DNA of 64,000 nt from assembly GCA_017999435.1 (NCBI GenBank), contig JAGNLV010000001.1, positions 1,086,746-1,150,745 on the forward strand, given 5' to 3'. A model generated the notes under the pieces. That model was not told the DNA's origin. It was given only the letters and a program-made list of their open reading frames with translations, and ran no database searches. A program made the translations under genes and the position numbers. Shown here in pieces: positions 1-8,535 of the stretch. The DNA comes from Candidatus Zixiibacteriota bacterium (lineage in GTDB: Bacteria; Zixibacteria; MSB-5A5; GN15; FEB-12). Within the stretch, counting starts at the first letter, position 1. The number at the start of each line of letters is the position of its first letter.

Positions 1-1988
1 CGCGCGCCGGCGACGTTGGCCTCCAGCTTGGCGAGGGCCGCGAACACCAGCACCGCCCCGATGGTCAGCGCGTAGAACTGCGGCCGGCCGCTCTGGAGGT
101 AGCGCAGGAGCCCGCCGAAGCCGCTGACCACCCAGCCTGCCCCGTTGACCGCCCCGTCGACAATCCACGTGTCGAACCACTGCTTGATGTCCGCCCACAG
201 AATCGTCAGCCAGGCTGTCCCGTTGACCGCCCCGTCGACTATCCCCGCATCGAACTTCCACAGGAGGCCGGCGAAGCGGCTGAGCGGGTTGACGATCGCC
301 GCGAAATAGAGCTCGTCGAAATACCACTTGTGGTACAGGAACGCGTGCACCGGCCGGACCGCGCGGACAACGCTGTCCGCGGAAATCTTCTTCCAGTAGT
401 ACATGGCGGCCGCCAGCCCGATCCCGGCCAGCCCCACCAGGAGCGACACCCCCATGAGCCAGTAGGCCGGCGTGTGGTGCTCCGGCGCCTCCGCTCCGAA
501 ATAGAGGAACGAGGCGATGCCATGCCCGGTCAGCCACTCCATCGGCAGCCCGACCCAGCCGGCCGAGACCGCGAGGACCGCGAGGAACACCAGCGGGTAG
601 GTCATGTTCGCCGGCGACTCGTGCGCGTGGGCGAAGCGGTGGGGGTCGCGCGGCTCGCCGAAAAACGTGAGGAAGCACAGCCGCCACATGTAGAACGCCG
701 TCATGAACGCAATGGCCAGGGTGAGGACGAAAAACACCGGGTGGTCCAGCGTCGCGGCCACGATCTCATCCTTCGACCAGAACCCCGCGAGCGGGAATAT
801 CCCCGCGATCGAGAGCGAGGCGATCATGAACGTGTACGACGTCCGGGGCATCTTCGTCCGCAGCCCGCCCATCTCCCGGATGTCGTTGGTGTGAACGGCG
901 TGGATCACCGAACCGGCCCCGAGGAAGAGCAGCCCCTTGAAGAAGGCGTGGGTCATGAGGTGGAACGTCCCGGCGTAGTACCCCACCGAGTGGCGGGCGT
1001 GGGCCGTGTCGTAGCCGAACAGCCCGAGCGCCATGATCATGTATCCGAGCTGGCTCACCGTCGAATAAGCCAGGATCCGTTTGATATCGAACTGGGTGAG
1101 AGCGATCGTCGCGGCGATGAACGAAGTGGTCAGCCCGATGATCGCCACGACCAGCGCGGCCTCGGCCGAGGCCGCGAAGAGCGCCATCGACCGCGCCACG
1201 AGGTAGACACCGGCCGCCACCATGGTCGCCGCATGGATGAGCGCCGAGACCGGCGTCGGACCCTCCATCGCGTCGGGCAGCCACACGTGGAGCGGGAACT
1301 GGGCCGATTTTCCGACCGCCCCGCAGAACACCCCCACCGCCGCGAGCGTGAGAATCCCCGCCGGGATCGTCCCCGACCCGGCCAGCGCGAACACCTCCCC
1401 GTAGTTGAACGTCCCGAAGTAGATCCCGATCGTGAGCAGCCCGACAATGAACCCGAGATCCCCCGTCCGCGTCGTCAGGAAGGCCTTCTTGCAGGCGTCC
1501 GCCGCCGACTTCTTCTCGAACCAGAACCCGATCAGCAGGTACGAGGTGAGCCCGACGAGCTCCCAGAAGATGAAGATCATGAAGAAGTTGTTCGCGAGCA
1601 CCAACCCGAGCATCGAGAACAAGAACAGCGACAGGTAGGCGAAAAACCGGCTGAACCGCGGATCGTTGTGCATGTACCCGAGCGAGTAGATTTGCACGCA
1701 GGCTCCCACGGTGGTCACGACCACGAGCATGATCGCCGTGAGGGCGTCGACCAGGATCCCGATCTGGAGATGGAAATTCGGGAAATCGAGGAAGCGGTAG
1801 GAGGCCTCGTAGGCCGCGCCGTGCCGCCCGATCGTCTCGATCAGCACGATCACCGACAGCAGGAACGAGGCGAGAATCATGGCGATCGAAAACAGCGACG
1901 AGAGCTTCTCGTTCCAGCGGAAGAAGAACACGATAAGGAGGAACGAGAGGAGCGGCAGCACGCAGATGAGAAATGAATACTCCGTCAT
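1..1988 (-). CDS. nuoL: NADH-quinone oxidoreductase subunit L, 3' end cut by window edge
   Basis: Antiporter-like proton-pumping subunit of the membrane arm of complex I. Reading back from the ATG at 1988 gives an open frame of about 662 residues to the window edge with no stop. It starts MTEYSFLICVLPLLSFLL and contains many membrane helices. It carries the family-typical stretches VTTVGACVQIYSLGYM, FWELVGLTSYLLIGFW, KSAQFPLHVWLPDAMEGPTP and FKGLLFLGAGSVIH. It lies 8 bases downstream of nuoK and is the last nuo gene visible; nuoM and nuoN would be expected further left. The C-terminal part contains VDGAVNG twice, about 26 residues apart. Identity is secure, and only the extreme C-terminus is missing. 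Confidence 0.95.
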   Translation of the reverse strand, partial: MTEYSFLICVLPLLSFLLIVFFFRWNEKLSSLFSIAMILASFLLSVIVLIETIGRHGAAYEASYRFLDFPNFHLQIGILVDALTAIMLVVVTTVGACVQIYSLGYMHNDPRFSRFFAYLSLFLFSMLGLVLANNFFMIFIFWELVGLTSYLLIGFWFEKKSAADACKKAFLTTRTGDLGFIVGLLTIGIYFGTFNYGEVFALAGSGTIPAGILTLAAVGVFCGAVGKSAQFPLHVWLPDAMEGPTPVSALIHAATMVAAGVYLVARSMALFAASAEAALVVAIIGLTTSFIAATIALTQFDIKRILAYSTVSQLGYMIMALGLFGYDTAHARHSVGYYAGTFHLMTHAFFKGLLFLGAGSVIHAVHTNDIREMGGLRTKMPRTSYTFMIASLSIAGIFPLAGFWSKDEIVAATLDHPVFFVLTLAIAFMTAFYMWRLCFLTFFGEPRDPHRFAHAHESPANMTYPLVFLAVLAVSAGWVGLPMEWLTGHGIASFLYFGAEAPEHHTPAYWLMGVSLLVGLAGIGLAAAMYYWKKISADSVVRAVRPVHAFLYHKWYFDELYFAAIVNPLSRFAGLLWKFDAGIVDGAVNGTAWLTILWADIKQWFDTWIVDGAVNGAGWVVSGFGGLLRYLQSGRPQFYALTIGAVLVFAALAKLEANVAGA

Positions 1989-1996
1989 AGCCTTCC

Positions 1997-2296
1997 CTAC
2001 CACTTCATGACGCTGTAGTGGTCGCTGTCGATACCGCGCCAGTTGCGGTAGATCAGCAGGACGATCGCGAGACCGACCACCGCCTCCGCCGCCGCAATGA
2101 CGATCACGAACATGGCGAACAACTGCCCGACCAAGGGGGTGGTCTCCACGAACCTGTTAAAGGTCACGAAATTGATGTTGGCCGCGTTGAACATGAGCTC
2201 GAGCGACATCAGGATCCCCACGGTGTTGCGCCGGGTGAGCACGCCGAACAGCCCGGTCGCGAACAGGATCATCGCCAGCACGAGGTAGGGCAGCAT
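1997..2296 (-). CDS. nuoK: NADH-quinone oxidoreductase subunit K
   Basis: Small membrane subunit of complex I (ND4L homologue), 99 residues with three membrane helices, the normal family length. The ATG at 2296 is chosen because it overlaps the nuoJ stop (TAATG) and gives MLPYLVLAMILFATG; the longer open frame upstream of it is a shadow of nuoJ. Helices 2 and 3 carry the two buried glutamates expected for proton transfer, in SLELMFNAANINF and AAAEAVVGLAIVLL. It is translationally coupled to nuoJ and followed at once by nuoL. Confidence 0.95.
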   Translation of the reverse strand: MLPYLVLAMILFATGLFGVLTRRNTVGILMSLELMFNAANINFVTFNRFVETTPLVGQLFAMFVIVIAAAEAVVGLAIVLLIYRNWRGIDSDHYSVMKW

Positions 2297-2817
2297 TACG
2301 ACCGCTCCTTCCGCGCCAGCACGATGGCCCCGATCATGGCCGCCACCAGCAGCACCGAGACGATTTCGAACGGGAGCGCGTACTCGGTCATGAGGTACTG
2401 CCCGAGCAGCTTGATGTTGTCGACCGTCAGATCCTTGGCCGCGTAGTGCCACACCCCCGCCGTCGTCGTCCCCCGGATGAGGAGCACCCCGGCGAACACG
2501 AACACGACGCTCACGAAGAACCCGACGAGGACGTTCTCATTGAGCTGGCGGATCCGCCGGGAGGCGAGATTGCCGGTGAGCATGATGGCGAAGATGATGA
2601 GGATCGCCACCGCCCCGACGTAGATCAGCACCTGGGCCGCCGCGAGAAACTCGGCCTCGAGGAGGAGGAAGATCCCGGCTACCGAGAACAGGCACAGGAT
2701 GAGAAAGAGGGCGCTGTGAAAGATGTTCTTCAGCGACACCACCATGAAGCCGGACACCAGGAGCACCGTGGCGATGATCCAGAAAACCGGCCCGACTCCT
2801 TCAAACAACTGTTCCAT
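2296..2817 (-). CDS. nuoJ: NADH-quinone oxidoreductase subunit J
   Basis: Membrane-arm subunit of complex I (ND6 homologue), 173 residues with five predicted helices. The ATG at 2817 overlaps the nuoI stop (TAATG) and gives MEQLFEGVGPVFWIIATVLL. The signature helix AAAQVLIYVGAVAILIIFAI, with the tyrosine and glycine that form the pi-bulge of ND6 proteins, is intact. The C-terminus ends KERS and its TAA overlaps the nuoK start by one base, so nuoI, nuoJ and nuoK are a coupled cassette. Confidence 0.95.
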   Translation of the reverse strand: MEQLFEGVGPVFWIIATVLLVSGFMVVSLKNIFHSALFLILCLFSVAGIFLLLEAEFLAAAQVLIYVGAVAILIIFAIMLTGNLASRRIRQLNENVLVGFFVSVVFVFAGVLLIRGTTTAGVWHYAAKDLTVDNIKLLGQYLMTEYALPFEIVSVLLVAAMIGAIVLARKERS

Positions 2818-3434
2818 TACTCCGCACCCTCCGCCGGCCGGCCCGGATCTTCCGGGGTCGTTTCGGTCGCGGCCTTGCGGGCCGCCGGCCGCGCCGGTTT
2901 GTCGTCCTCGTCGCCGCCCGTGTCGCGCGTCGTGTTGGCGCCTTCGGTCGCGGCCGCCGGGCCGATTTTCCGCACCGGGTTCTTGCGCCGCCGCGTGTCC
3001 TCGTAGGGCACGCCCTTGCCCCACTGCTGGAGCATGGCGATGTCGAACACCAGGTCCGCAGGCCGCCGCCGCGAGTACTCGTAGTTCGGCGCGAGCTTGA
3101 TCGCGCAGAAGTTGCACGCCTCCTCGCACATGCCGCAGAAGCAGCAGAGCGTGTGGTCGACGACGAACTGCGCGAGCTGCTTCTTCTTGTCCTCCCCCCG
3201 CGGCGCATCGATCGTAATCGCCCCCGTCGGACACGCCTTCTCGCACAGCAGGCAGGCGGTGCAGTTGAGCTCGCCGGTCTCTTTGTCCGACAGCAGGACC
3301 ACCATTCCGCGCGACCGCTCCGGGATCTCGTCCCGCTGCTCGGGGTACTGGATGGTCACGGCGTGGCGCCCGAGGTGCTTGCCCGCGATCTGCAGACCCT
3401 GGAGGAGCGCTTTGAGGTCGTTGAGAACTCCCAT
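2817..3434 (-). CDS. nuoI: NADH-quinone oxidoreductase subunit I, two 4Fe-4S clusters, extended C-terminus
   Basis: Hydrophilic ferredoxin-like subunit carrying clusters N6a and N6b of complex I, 205 residues. The ATG at 3434 gives MGVLNDLKALLQG; upstream codons in the same frame antisense nuoH and are rejected. First cluster motif: C58, C61, C64, C68 followed by proline. Second: C97, C100, C103, C107, but followed by asparagine (N108) instead of the usual proline, with extra cysteines at 98 and 110. After about residue 155 comes a charged, Ala/Pro/Thr-rich tail of about 50 residues that the core family lacks. Its stop overlaps the nuoJ start. Confidence 0.95.
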   Translation of the reverse strand: MGVLNDLKALLQGLQIAGKHLGRHAVTIQYPEQRDEIPERSRGMVVLLSDKETGELNCTACLLCEKACPTGAITIDAPRGEDKKKQLAQFVVDHTLCCFCGMCEEACNFCAIKLAPNYEYSRRRPADLVFDIAMLQQWGKGVPYEDTRRRKNPVRKIGPAAATEGANTTRDTGGDEDDKPARPAARKAATETTPEDPGRPAEGAE

Positions 3435-3451
3435 ACCGCGTTGTCCTTGCC

Positions 3452-4531
3452 CTACCAGTACCATCCGAGGTATTTGAACACGCCGGCCGCGATCAGATTG
3501 GCGAACGTCACCGGCACCAGAAACTTCCACGCAAACTCCATGAGCTGGTCGACGCGCAGCCGCGGATAGGTCCACCGGAACAGCATCAGCAGCAGCACCA
3601 TGACCAGCGTCTTGCCCAGAAACCAGATCCACGACGGCACCGCCGCCCAGCCGTTCCACCCACCGAAAAAGAGCGTCACCGCCACCGCCGACACCGTGAA
3701 CATGTTCACAAACTCGGCCAGGTAGAACATCGCGAACTTCATCCCCGAGTACTCGGTGCTGTACCCGGCGATGAGCTCCTGCTCGGCCTCGGGGATGTCG
3801 AACGGCGTCCGGTTGGCCTCCGCCGTCGCCGCCGTGATGAAAGTGAGGAAGGCGATCGGCCCGTAGGGGAGGCGGAAGATGAACCAGTTGAACACCAGCC
3901 CCGCCTGCGACGTCACAATATCGACCATCGAGAGCGAGCCGACGAAGATGATCACGGTGAGCACCGACACGACCATCGGCACCTCGTAGCTGACCACCTG
4001 GGCGGCCGAGCGCATCCCGCCGAGGAGGGCGTACTTGTTGTTGGACCCCCACCCGGCCATCAGGAGCGAGATCACCGTGAAGGTCGTCACCGCCATGATG
4101 TAGAGGATGCCGATGTTGAGGTCGGCGACGATGAGGTTGTCTCCCCAGGGGATCACGATGTAGGCGAGGAAGGCGGCCACGAAGCCGACCACCGGCGCCC
4201 AGAAGAACACCGCCCGGTCGCGCGTCGCCACCCGGATATCCTCTTTCTGCAGCAGTTTCAGCGCATCCATGACCGTCTGGTACCAGCCGTGCCAGCCGTG
4301 GCGCATCGGGCCGAAGCGCTGCTGGGTGTGGCCGGCGATCTTGCGCTCCCACCAGACGAGGAAGAGGGCCACCAGGCAGAGCACCCCGAACATCATCGCC
4401 CCGAGCGTCCCGTAGCGGACCGGGTCGATCATCCACCCCGGGAGGCCGAGGTCGTGCAGGCGCTCGCCCAGCCAGAAAAAGACCCGGTACAGCTCGAACA
4501 TCTCCAGCGCGAGCAGGGCCGGCAGAATCAT
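3452..4531 (-). CDS. nuoH: NADH-quinone oxidoreductase subunit H
   Basis: Membrane subunit at the junction of the two arms, lining the quinone-binding chamber. At 359 residues it has normal length, with about eight helices. Family stretches are present: WWERKIAGHTQQRFGP, DIPEAEQELIAGYSTEYSG and the C-terminal LFRWTYPRLRVDQLMEFAWK. The ATG at 4531 overlaps the nuoD stop (ATGA), so the two are coupled. In complex I operons with a peripheral NADH module, nuoEFG would sit between nuoD and nuoH; here there is no room for them. Confidence 0.96.
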   Translation of the reverse strand: MILPALLALEMFELYRVFFWLGERLHDLGLPGWMIDPVRYGTLGAMMFGVLCLVALFLVWWERKIAGHTQQRFGPMRHGWHGWYQTVMDALKLLQKEDIRVATRDRAVFFWAPVVGFVAAFLAYIVIPWGDNLIVADLNIGILYIMAVTTFTVISLLMAGWGSNNKYALLGGMRSAAQVVSYEVPMVVSVLTVIIFVGSLSMVDIVTSQAGLVFNWFIFRLPYGPIAFLTFITAATAEANRTPFDIPEAEQELIAGYSTEYSGMKFAMFYLAEFVNMFTVSAVAVTLFFGGWNGWAAVPSWIWFLGKTLVMVLLLMLFRWTYPRLRVDQLMEFAWKFLVPVTFANLIAAGVFKYLGWYW

Positions 4532-5637
4532 CGGTCGACCTCCGGCATGATGACATCGAGGGTGGCGAAAATCGCCACCAGGTCGGCGATGAGCACGTTG
4601 GTGGCGAAATGCGGCAGCGCCATGAGGGCGTTATAGGATCCCCCGCGCAGCTTCACCCGCACCGGCTTCTTCCCGCCGTCCGCCTGAATGTACGCCCCCA
4701 GCTCGCCGCGCGAATTCTCCACCCGGTGGTACACTTCGCCCGCCGGCGGCTTGTAGTTAACCGTGACCCCCTTCGCCATGATCTCCCCCTCCGGCAGTCC
4801 GTCGAGCGCCTGGTTCACGATCCGGATCGACTGCCGGATCTCGTCGAGCCGCAGCATGTAACGGTCGAAGCAGTCCCCGTTTGGCCGCGTGGCGACATTC
4901 CAGTCCAGCCGGTCGTATATGAGGTAGGGATCATTCCGGCGAATATCGTAGTTCACTCCCGAGGCCCGCAGGTTCGGTCCCGAAACTCCGTAGGCGATTG
5001 CCAGGTCCGCCGGCAGCACCCCGACCCCCTTCGTGCGGCGCAGCCAGATCGGATTCTCGTTCAGCAGCCCGGTGTAGTCGGACATCTTGGCGCTGATTAT
5101 CTTCAGCGCCTTGCGCGTCCCGTCGGCAAAATCCGGCCTGATGTCCTGCGACACCCCGCCGATCCGGATGTAATTGTAGGTCAGCCGCTGCCCGCAGGTC
5201 TCCTCGAACAGATCGATAATCAGCTCCCGTTCGCGCAGTCCGTAGAGGAAGGGGGTGTAGGCCCCGATATCCATCGCCGTCACCCCGTAAAACAGCAGGT
5301 GCGAGGCGATACGATTGAGCTCGAGCATGATCGTCCGAAGGTACTGCGCCCGGGGCGGGACCTCGATCCCCCCGAGTTTCTCGACCGCCCCCGCAAACAT
5401 GTACCCGCAGGACATGGCCGTGACGTACTCCACCCGGTCCATGAGCGGCACGCACTGGGCGAACGTCCGGTTCTCGCATATCTTTTCGATCGACCGGTGC
5501 AGGTAGCCGATCACCGGCTCGACCTTCATCACTTTCTCGCCGTCCATCGTCAACAGCAGCCGGCAGACGCCGTGCGTCGAGGGATGGACCGGGCCCATGT
5601 TGACGATGAACTCTTCTGTCCGCAGCGCGTTGGCCAT
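4528..5637 (-). CDS. nuoD: NADH-quinone oxidoreductase subunit D
   Basis: Quinone-site subunit (49 kDa homologue, related to the NiFe hydrogenase large subunit), 369 residues, not fused to NuoC. The N-terminal quinone-site loop is intact (NMGPVHPSTHGVCRL). PVIGYLHRSIEKICENRTF and ENPIWLRRTKGVG are also recognisable. It sits three bases after nuoC and overlaps nuoH by four bases. Without NuoEFG the electron donor of the complex cannot be read from this operon. Confidence 0.96.
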   Translation of the reverse strand: MANALRTEEFIVNMGPVHPSTHGVCRLLLTMDGEKVMKVEPVIGYLHRSIEKICENRTFAQCVPLMDRVEYVTAMSCGYMFAGAVEKLGGIEVPPRAQYLRTIMLELNRIASHLLFYGVTAMDIGAYTPFLYGLRERELIIDLFEETCGQRLTYNYIRIGGVSQDIRPDFADGTRKALKIISAKMSDYTGLLNENPIWLRRTKGVGVLPADLAIAYGVSGPNLRASGVNYDIRRNDPYLIYDRLDWNVATRPNGDCFDRYMLRLDEIRQSIRIVNQALDGLPEGEIMAKGVTVNYKPPAGEVYHRVENSRGELGAYIQADGGKKPVRVKLRGGSYNALMALPHFATNVLIADLVAIFATLDVIMPEVDR

Positions 5638-5640
5638 CGC

Positions 5641-6132
5641 TCACTTCTCCGGCATCCGGATAAAGTCCGGCGCATCCCAGTCCTTGCGCATCGGGAATCC
5701 CTGGTCCCAGTTGTCTGGCAGCAGAAACTGGCCCAGCTTGCCGTGGTTGCGCACATGAATCCCGTACAGCTCCCAGAACTCCCGCTCGAACCAGTCCGCC
5801 GCGGGCCAGACCGCCTGCAGCGAGTCCACCTCCGGCTTCTCGGCCGGCAGGGTGATTTTCAGATCGAGGCGGCAGCTGTGGCGGATCGAGGCCAGCGCGT
5901 AGTGGATCTCGAAGCGTTTCTCCGGGGCCGCGGCGGTGCCGGTGTCGATGGCCCCGGCGTTGCACAGGTAGTCCATCCGCAGCTGCTCGTCATCCCGCAG
6001 CGCCCGCGCCACCTCGAGCAGATCCGAAGCCCGGTTCACCAGGAACAGCGGATCGTACCGCCCGGTCGCCAGACGCGTGACCCGGTCGCCGAACTTACCG
6101 GCCACGTAGTTGCCGAGTTCTTCTCTCGTCAC
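5641..6132 (-). CDS. nuoC: NADH-quinone oxidoreductase subunit C
   Basis: Peripheral-arm structural subunit (30 kDa homologue), 163 residues. The start is taken as the GTG at 6132, which overlaps the nuoB stop (GTGA) and gives a protein beginning [15 protein letters not shown]; the longer frame upstream is antisense to nuoB content. Signature near the C-terminus: [19 protein letters not shown] followed by [16 protein letters not shown]. Order B-C-D with overlaps indicates one transcription and translation unit. Confidence 0.94.
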   Translation of the reverse strand: MTREELGNYVAGKFGDRVTRLATGRYDPLFLVNRASDLLEVARALRDDEQLRMDYLCNAGAIDTGTAAAPEKRFEIHYALASIRHSCRLDLKITLPAEKPEVDSLQAVWPAADWFEREFWELYGIHVRNHGKLGQFLLPDNWDQGFPMRKDWDAPDFIRMPEK

Positions 6133-6647
6133 GCCGGCTTCTCCTGCCAATCGAGGAGCCGCTGCTTCTTGATTTTCTCCTGGAGGTGCAGGCACCCCTC
6201 GAGCAGCGATTCCGGCCGCGGCGGGCAGCCGGGGATGTAGATGTCCACGGGGATGATGTGGTCGATTCCTTTTTCGACCGCGTAGCAGTCGTAGTAGAAC
6301 GGCCCGCCCTTGATCGTGCACCCGCCCATGGCGATGACGTAGCGCGGCTCGGCCATCTGATCGTACAGCCGCCGGAGCCGCGGGGCCATTTTCTTGGTGA
6401 TGGTGCCGGCGGCGATGAGGAGGTCGGCCTGGCGCGGCGTCGACCGGAAGATCATCCCCAGGCGGTCAAAATCGTAGTGCGACGCCCCGGTGCACATGAG
6501 CTCGATCGCGCAGCAGGCGGTCCCGAACAGCAGGTACCACAGCGACTTCGCCTGGCTCTGGTGCAGCACCGTCTCCAGGTTCGTCAGCACCAGCGATCCG
6601 CCGGGGATGTGCTCAAGGTAGACGGGGAGTTTCCTTATGACACCCAT
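6129..6647 (-). CDS. nuoB: NADH-quinone oxidoreductase subunit B, cluster N2
   Basis: Carries the terminal 4Fe-4S cluster N2, which passes electrons to quinone. It has 172 residues from the ATG at 6647. The four ligands are visible: the tandem C45-C46 in [12 protein letters not shown]110 in MGGCTIKG and C141 in PGCPPRPE. The C-terminal helix ends DWQEKPA and the TGA overlaps the GTG of nuoC. The 5' end overlaps the 3' end of nuoA by 13 bases in another frame. Confidence 0.96.
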   Translation of the reverse strand: MGVIRKLPVYLEHIPGGSLVLTNLETVLHQSQAKSLWYLLFGTACCAIELMCTGASHYDFDRLGMIFRSTPRQADLLIAAGTITKKMAPRLRRLYDQMAEPRYVIAMGGCTIKGGPFYYDCYAVEKGIDHIIPVDIYIPGCPPRPESLLEGCLHLQEKIKKQRLLDWQEKPA

Positions 6648-6991
6648 TTGAGCGCTCCCTTCCGCCAGGCATAGTAGAGACCGAAAAACAGGATGAGGAT
6701 AAACACCACCATCTCCACCAGTGCAAACAGCCCGAGTTGCCCGAACGCCACCGCCCACGGAAAGAGGAACACTACTTCCACATCGAACAGCACGAAAATG
6801 AGGGCGAAAATATAGAAGCGGTTATTGAACTGAATCCAGGCCCCGCCGATCGGTTCCTCCGCGCACTCGTAGTTCATGTCTTTGGCCGGGTACGGGTGGT
6901 GCGGGCGAACGAGCCGGGCCACGAAGAAGGTGATCAGGACAATGGCGATCCCGGCGGCGATGAACATCAGAATGGCGAGGTACTCCGACAT
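6635..6991 (-). CDS. nuoA: NADH-quinone oxidoreductase subunit A
   Basis: First gene of the operon: ND3-type membrane subunit, 118 residues with three helices. The long loop after helix 1 contains the family cysteine and glutamates ([14 protein letters not shown]), followed by [21 protein letters not shown] purine-rich AAGGTCAAGG stretch just before the ATG can serve as ribosome binding site. The 300 bases upstream lack genes and probably contain the operon promoter. Confidence 0.96.
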   Translation of the reverse strand: MSEYLAILMFIAAGIAIVLITFFVARLVRPHHPYPAKDMNYECAEEPIGGAWIQFNNRFYIFALIFVLFDVEVVFLFPWAVAFGQLGLFALVEMVVFILILFFGLYYAWRKGALKWVS

Positions 6992-7293
6992 ATTCCTTGA
7001 CCTTTTTTAGCTGCCCTCTCCAACATTTGCGTCAGTCGGCGCATGTGACTGAATTCACAAAAGTTCGAGAGCGTAACAAATCTCTTTTTCCCCCCGTGTC
7101 AAGCGATTTTTGGGGCCATTTGCACCACCAAACCTGTTCCGCCACAATAGGAAACGAGAACCGTTCGGCGGCTCTATAGTGTTCGCCGAAACCGACTTAG
7201 AAAAGAGGACTCGAACGGTCGATTAACCCGAAAACGATACGATTCTGTATAAAATAACGAACTCTCATCCGGATTCGCCCGGCCGCGCGCTCG
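6992..7293. other. Intergenic region upstream of nuoA
   Basis: No gene seen in about 300 bases that are notably more AT-rich than the flanks. On the minus strand there is a perfect TTGACA at 7102-7097, but no good -10 at the usual spacing; TTGTTA at 7079-7074 is the closest. A 7-bp inverted repeat (TTCGGCG at 7164-7170, CGCCGAA at 7184-7190) could be a weak terminator stem for the cytochrome gene or an operator, but has no T-run. This is the likely nuo promoter region; the exact start is not resolvable. Confidence 0.4.
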
Positions 7294-8526
7294 CTACCTG
7301 AGCCGCCGTATCTTCAGCCACAGCGCGACCGCCAACACCGTAATGCACAGCGTCGCCAAACCCAGTCCCTTGCGCCGGAAGTAGTACTCGTCGACCAGCC
7401 GTTCGCCGGCCCCGATGGTGGCGCTGATGAGGGTGAACCCCTCGGCGGCTTTGGCCTCCGCCTGTTCGGCGCTGAGCGCGTGCACGGTTGTCCGCAGTTG
7501 AATGAGCGCCTGCCGGATATCCTGCAGCCCGAAGGCCGATTCGGTCGTGGCCATCCCGAGTCCGCGCGCCCGGGCCACCACCGCCTGAGCCGAGTCGTAC
7601 CCGGTCCGGAGCGAGTCGAGGTTGTGCGAGATGGCCGCGGCCACGGCAAAGGCCCGCGTCCCGTCGTCGCCGCTGTGGCACTGGATGCACACCGCCGGCT
7701 CGTCCGTTCCCACCCACTCGTCGGTCGGGTGTTCGATCCTGTGGTTGCCGTGGCATGTTTCGCACATGGGGAAGCCGGCCGCCGCAAACGCGGGGGCGTG
7801 GGGCGACTGGTTGAACAGCTCCATCTGGAAAGCGTGGCAGGTGCCGCACACGGCCGACAGACTCGCCACCCCCGGCGGGGCCGCCCCGTGGTTGCCGTGG
7901 CAGTCGTTGCACGCCGGCGCCCCGAGGTCCCCCTTGTCCAGCAGCGCCTGGCTGTGGACCGAGGCCGTGTAGTCGGCGACCTGATCGGTGGCGATGCCGT
8001 ACTCGGCCATGTAAGCCGCGTCCGCGTGGCACTTCCCGCAGGTCGCCGGGATATTCTGCGGGTGCGTGCGCGAGTGCGGCATCGCGGCATCCCCGATATC
8101 GTGCGCCCCGTGGCACGCTACGCAGTCGGCCACCTTGCCGTCTTTCTGCGCGAACAGCCGCTGGCCGTGGACCGAGGTCCGGTACTTCGCCAGCTGGTCA
8201 GTCGGCAGCCCCGGGTTGTGTTCGTGCATGTAGGCCGGGTCGGAATGGCAGCGCGCGCAGAACTCGGGAATCTCCAGGTGGCCCGGCACTCCCCGCCAGT
8301 TTTTGGCCCGGCGCACTTCGTCCATATCGTCCAGCGCCGGGTCGCCGCCGTGGCAGTCGTGGCACGAAATCCCGTTCTGCCCGTGCACCGACCGCGCCTC
8401 GGCGAACGAGGGTCCGTCCTCGGCCTCGAACGACTGGTGGCAGGCCACGCAGGCGCTCTCCTGGGCCGCCGCGATCCCCGGAATGACCGTCGCCCCGAGC
8501 CCGATGAGCAATGCCAGTGTCTTCAC
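7294..8526 (-). CDS. Membrane-anchored nonahaem c-type cytochrome
   Basis: Exported multihaem cytochrome, 410 residues, start GTG at 8526. It has a signal peptide ending near GIAAAQ. There are nine CxxCH haem motifs, at about residues 26, 55, 90, 135, 163, 206, 227, 255 and 280. A single C-terminal helix around residues 385-402, followed by IRRLR, should hold it in the membrane. Repeating units of the form SVHxxxL...CNDCHGNHG resemble cytochrome c3/c7-type families, so no enzymatic site is implied. It is the third gene after the Rieske protein and cytochrome b, 9 bases downstream. Most likely it is the electron acceptor or exit of that complex in place of cytochrome c1; this is inference from position. 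Confidence 0.88.
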   Translation of the reverse strand: MKTLALLIGLGATVIPGIAAAQESACVACHQSFEAEDGPSFAEARSVHGQNGISCHDCHGGDPALDDMDEVRRAKNWRGVPGHLEIPEFCARCHSDPAYMHEHNPGLPTDQLAKYRTSVHGQRLFAQKDGKVADCVACHGAHDIGDAAMPHSRTHPQNIPATCGKCHADAAYMAEYGIATDQVADYTASVHSQALLDKGDLGAPACNDCHGNHGAAPPGVASLSAVCGTCHAFQMELFNQSPHAPAFAAAGFPMCETCHGNHRIEHPTDEWVGTDEPAVCIQCHSGDDGTRAFAVAAAISHNLDSLRTGYDSAQAVVARARGLGMATTESAFGLQDIRQALIQLRTTVHALSAEQAEAKAAEGFTLISATIGAGERLVDEYYFRRKGLGLATLCITVLAVALWLKIRRLR

Positions 8527-8535
8527 CGCCGCCTC

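Noticed and set aside
330-1976. 548-residue plus-strand frame opposite nuoL
   Set aside because: nuoL reads with correct helices and signatures on the minus strand; the plus frame is Arg/Glu/His-rich noise.
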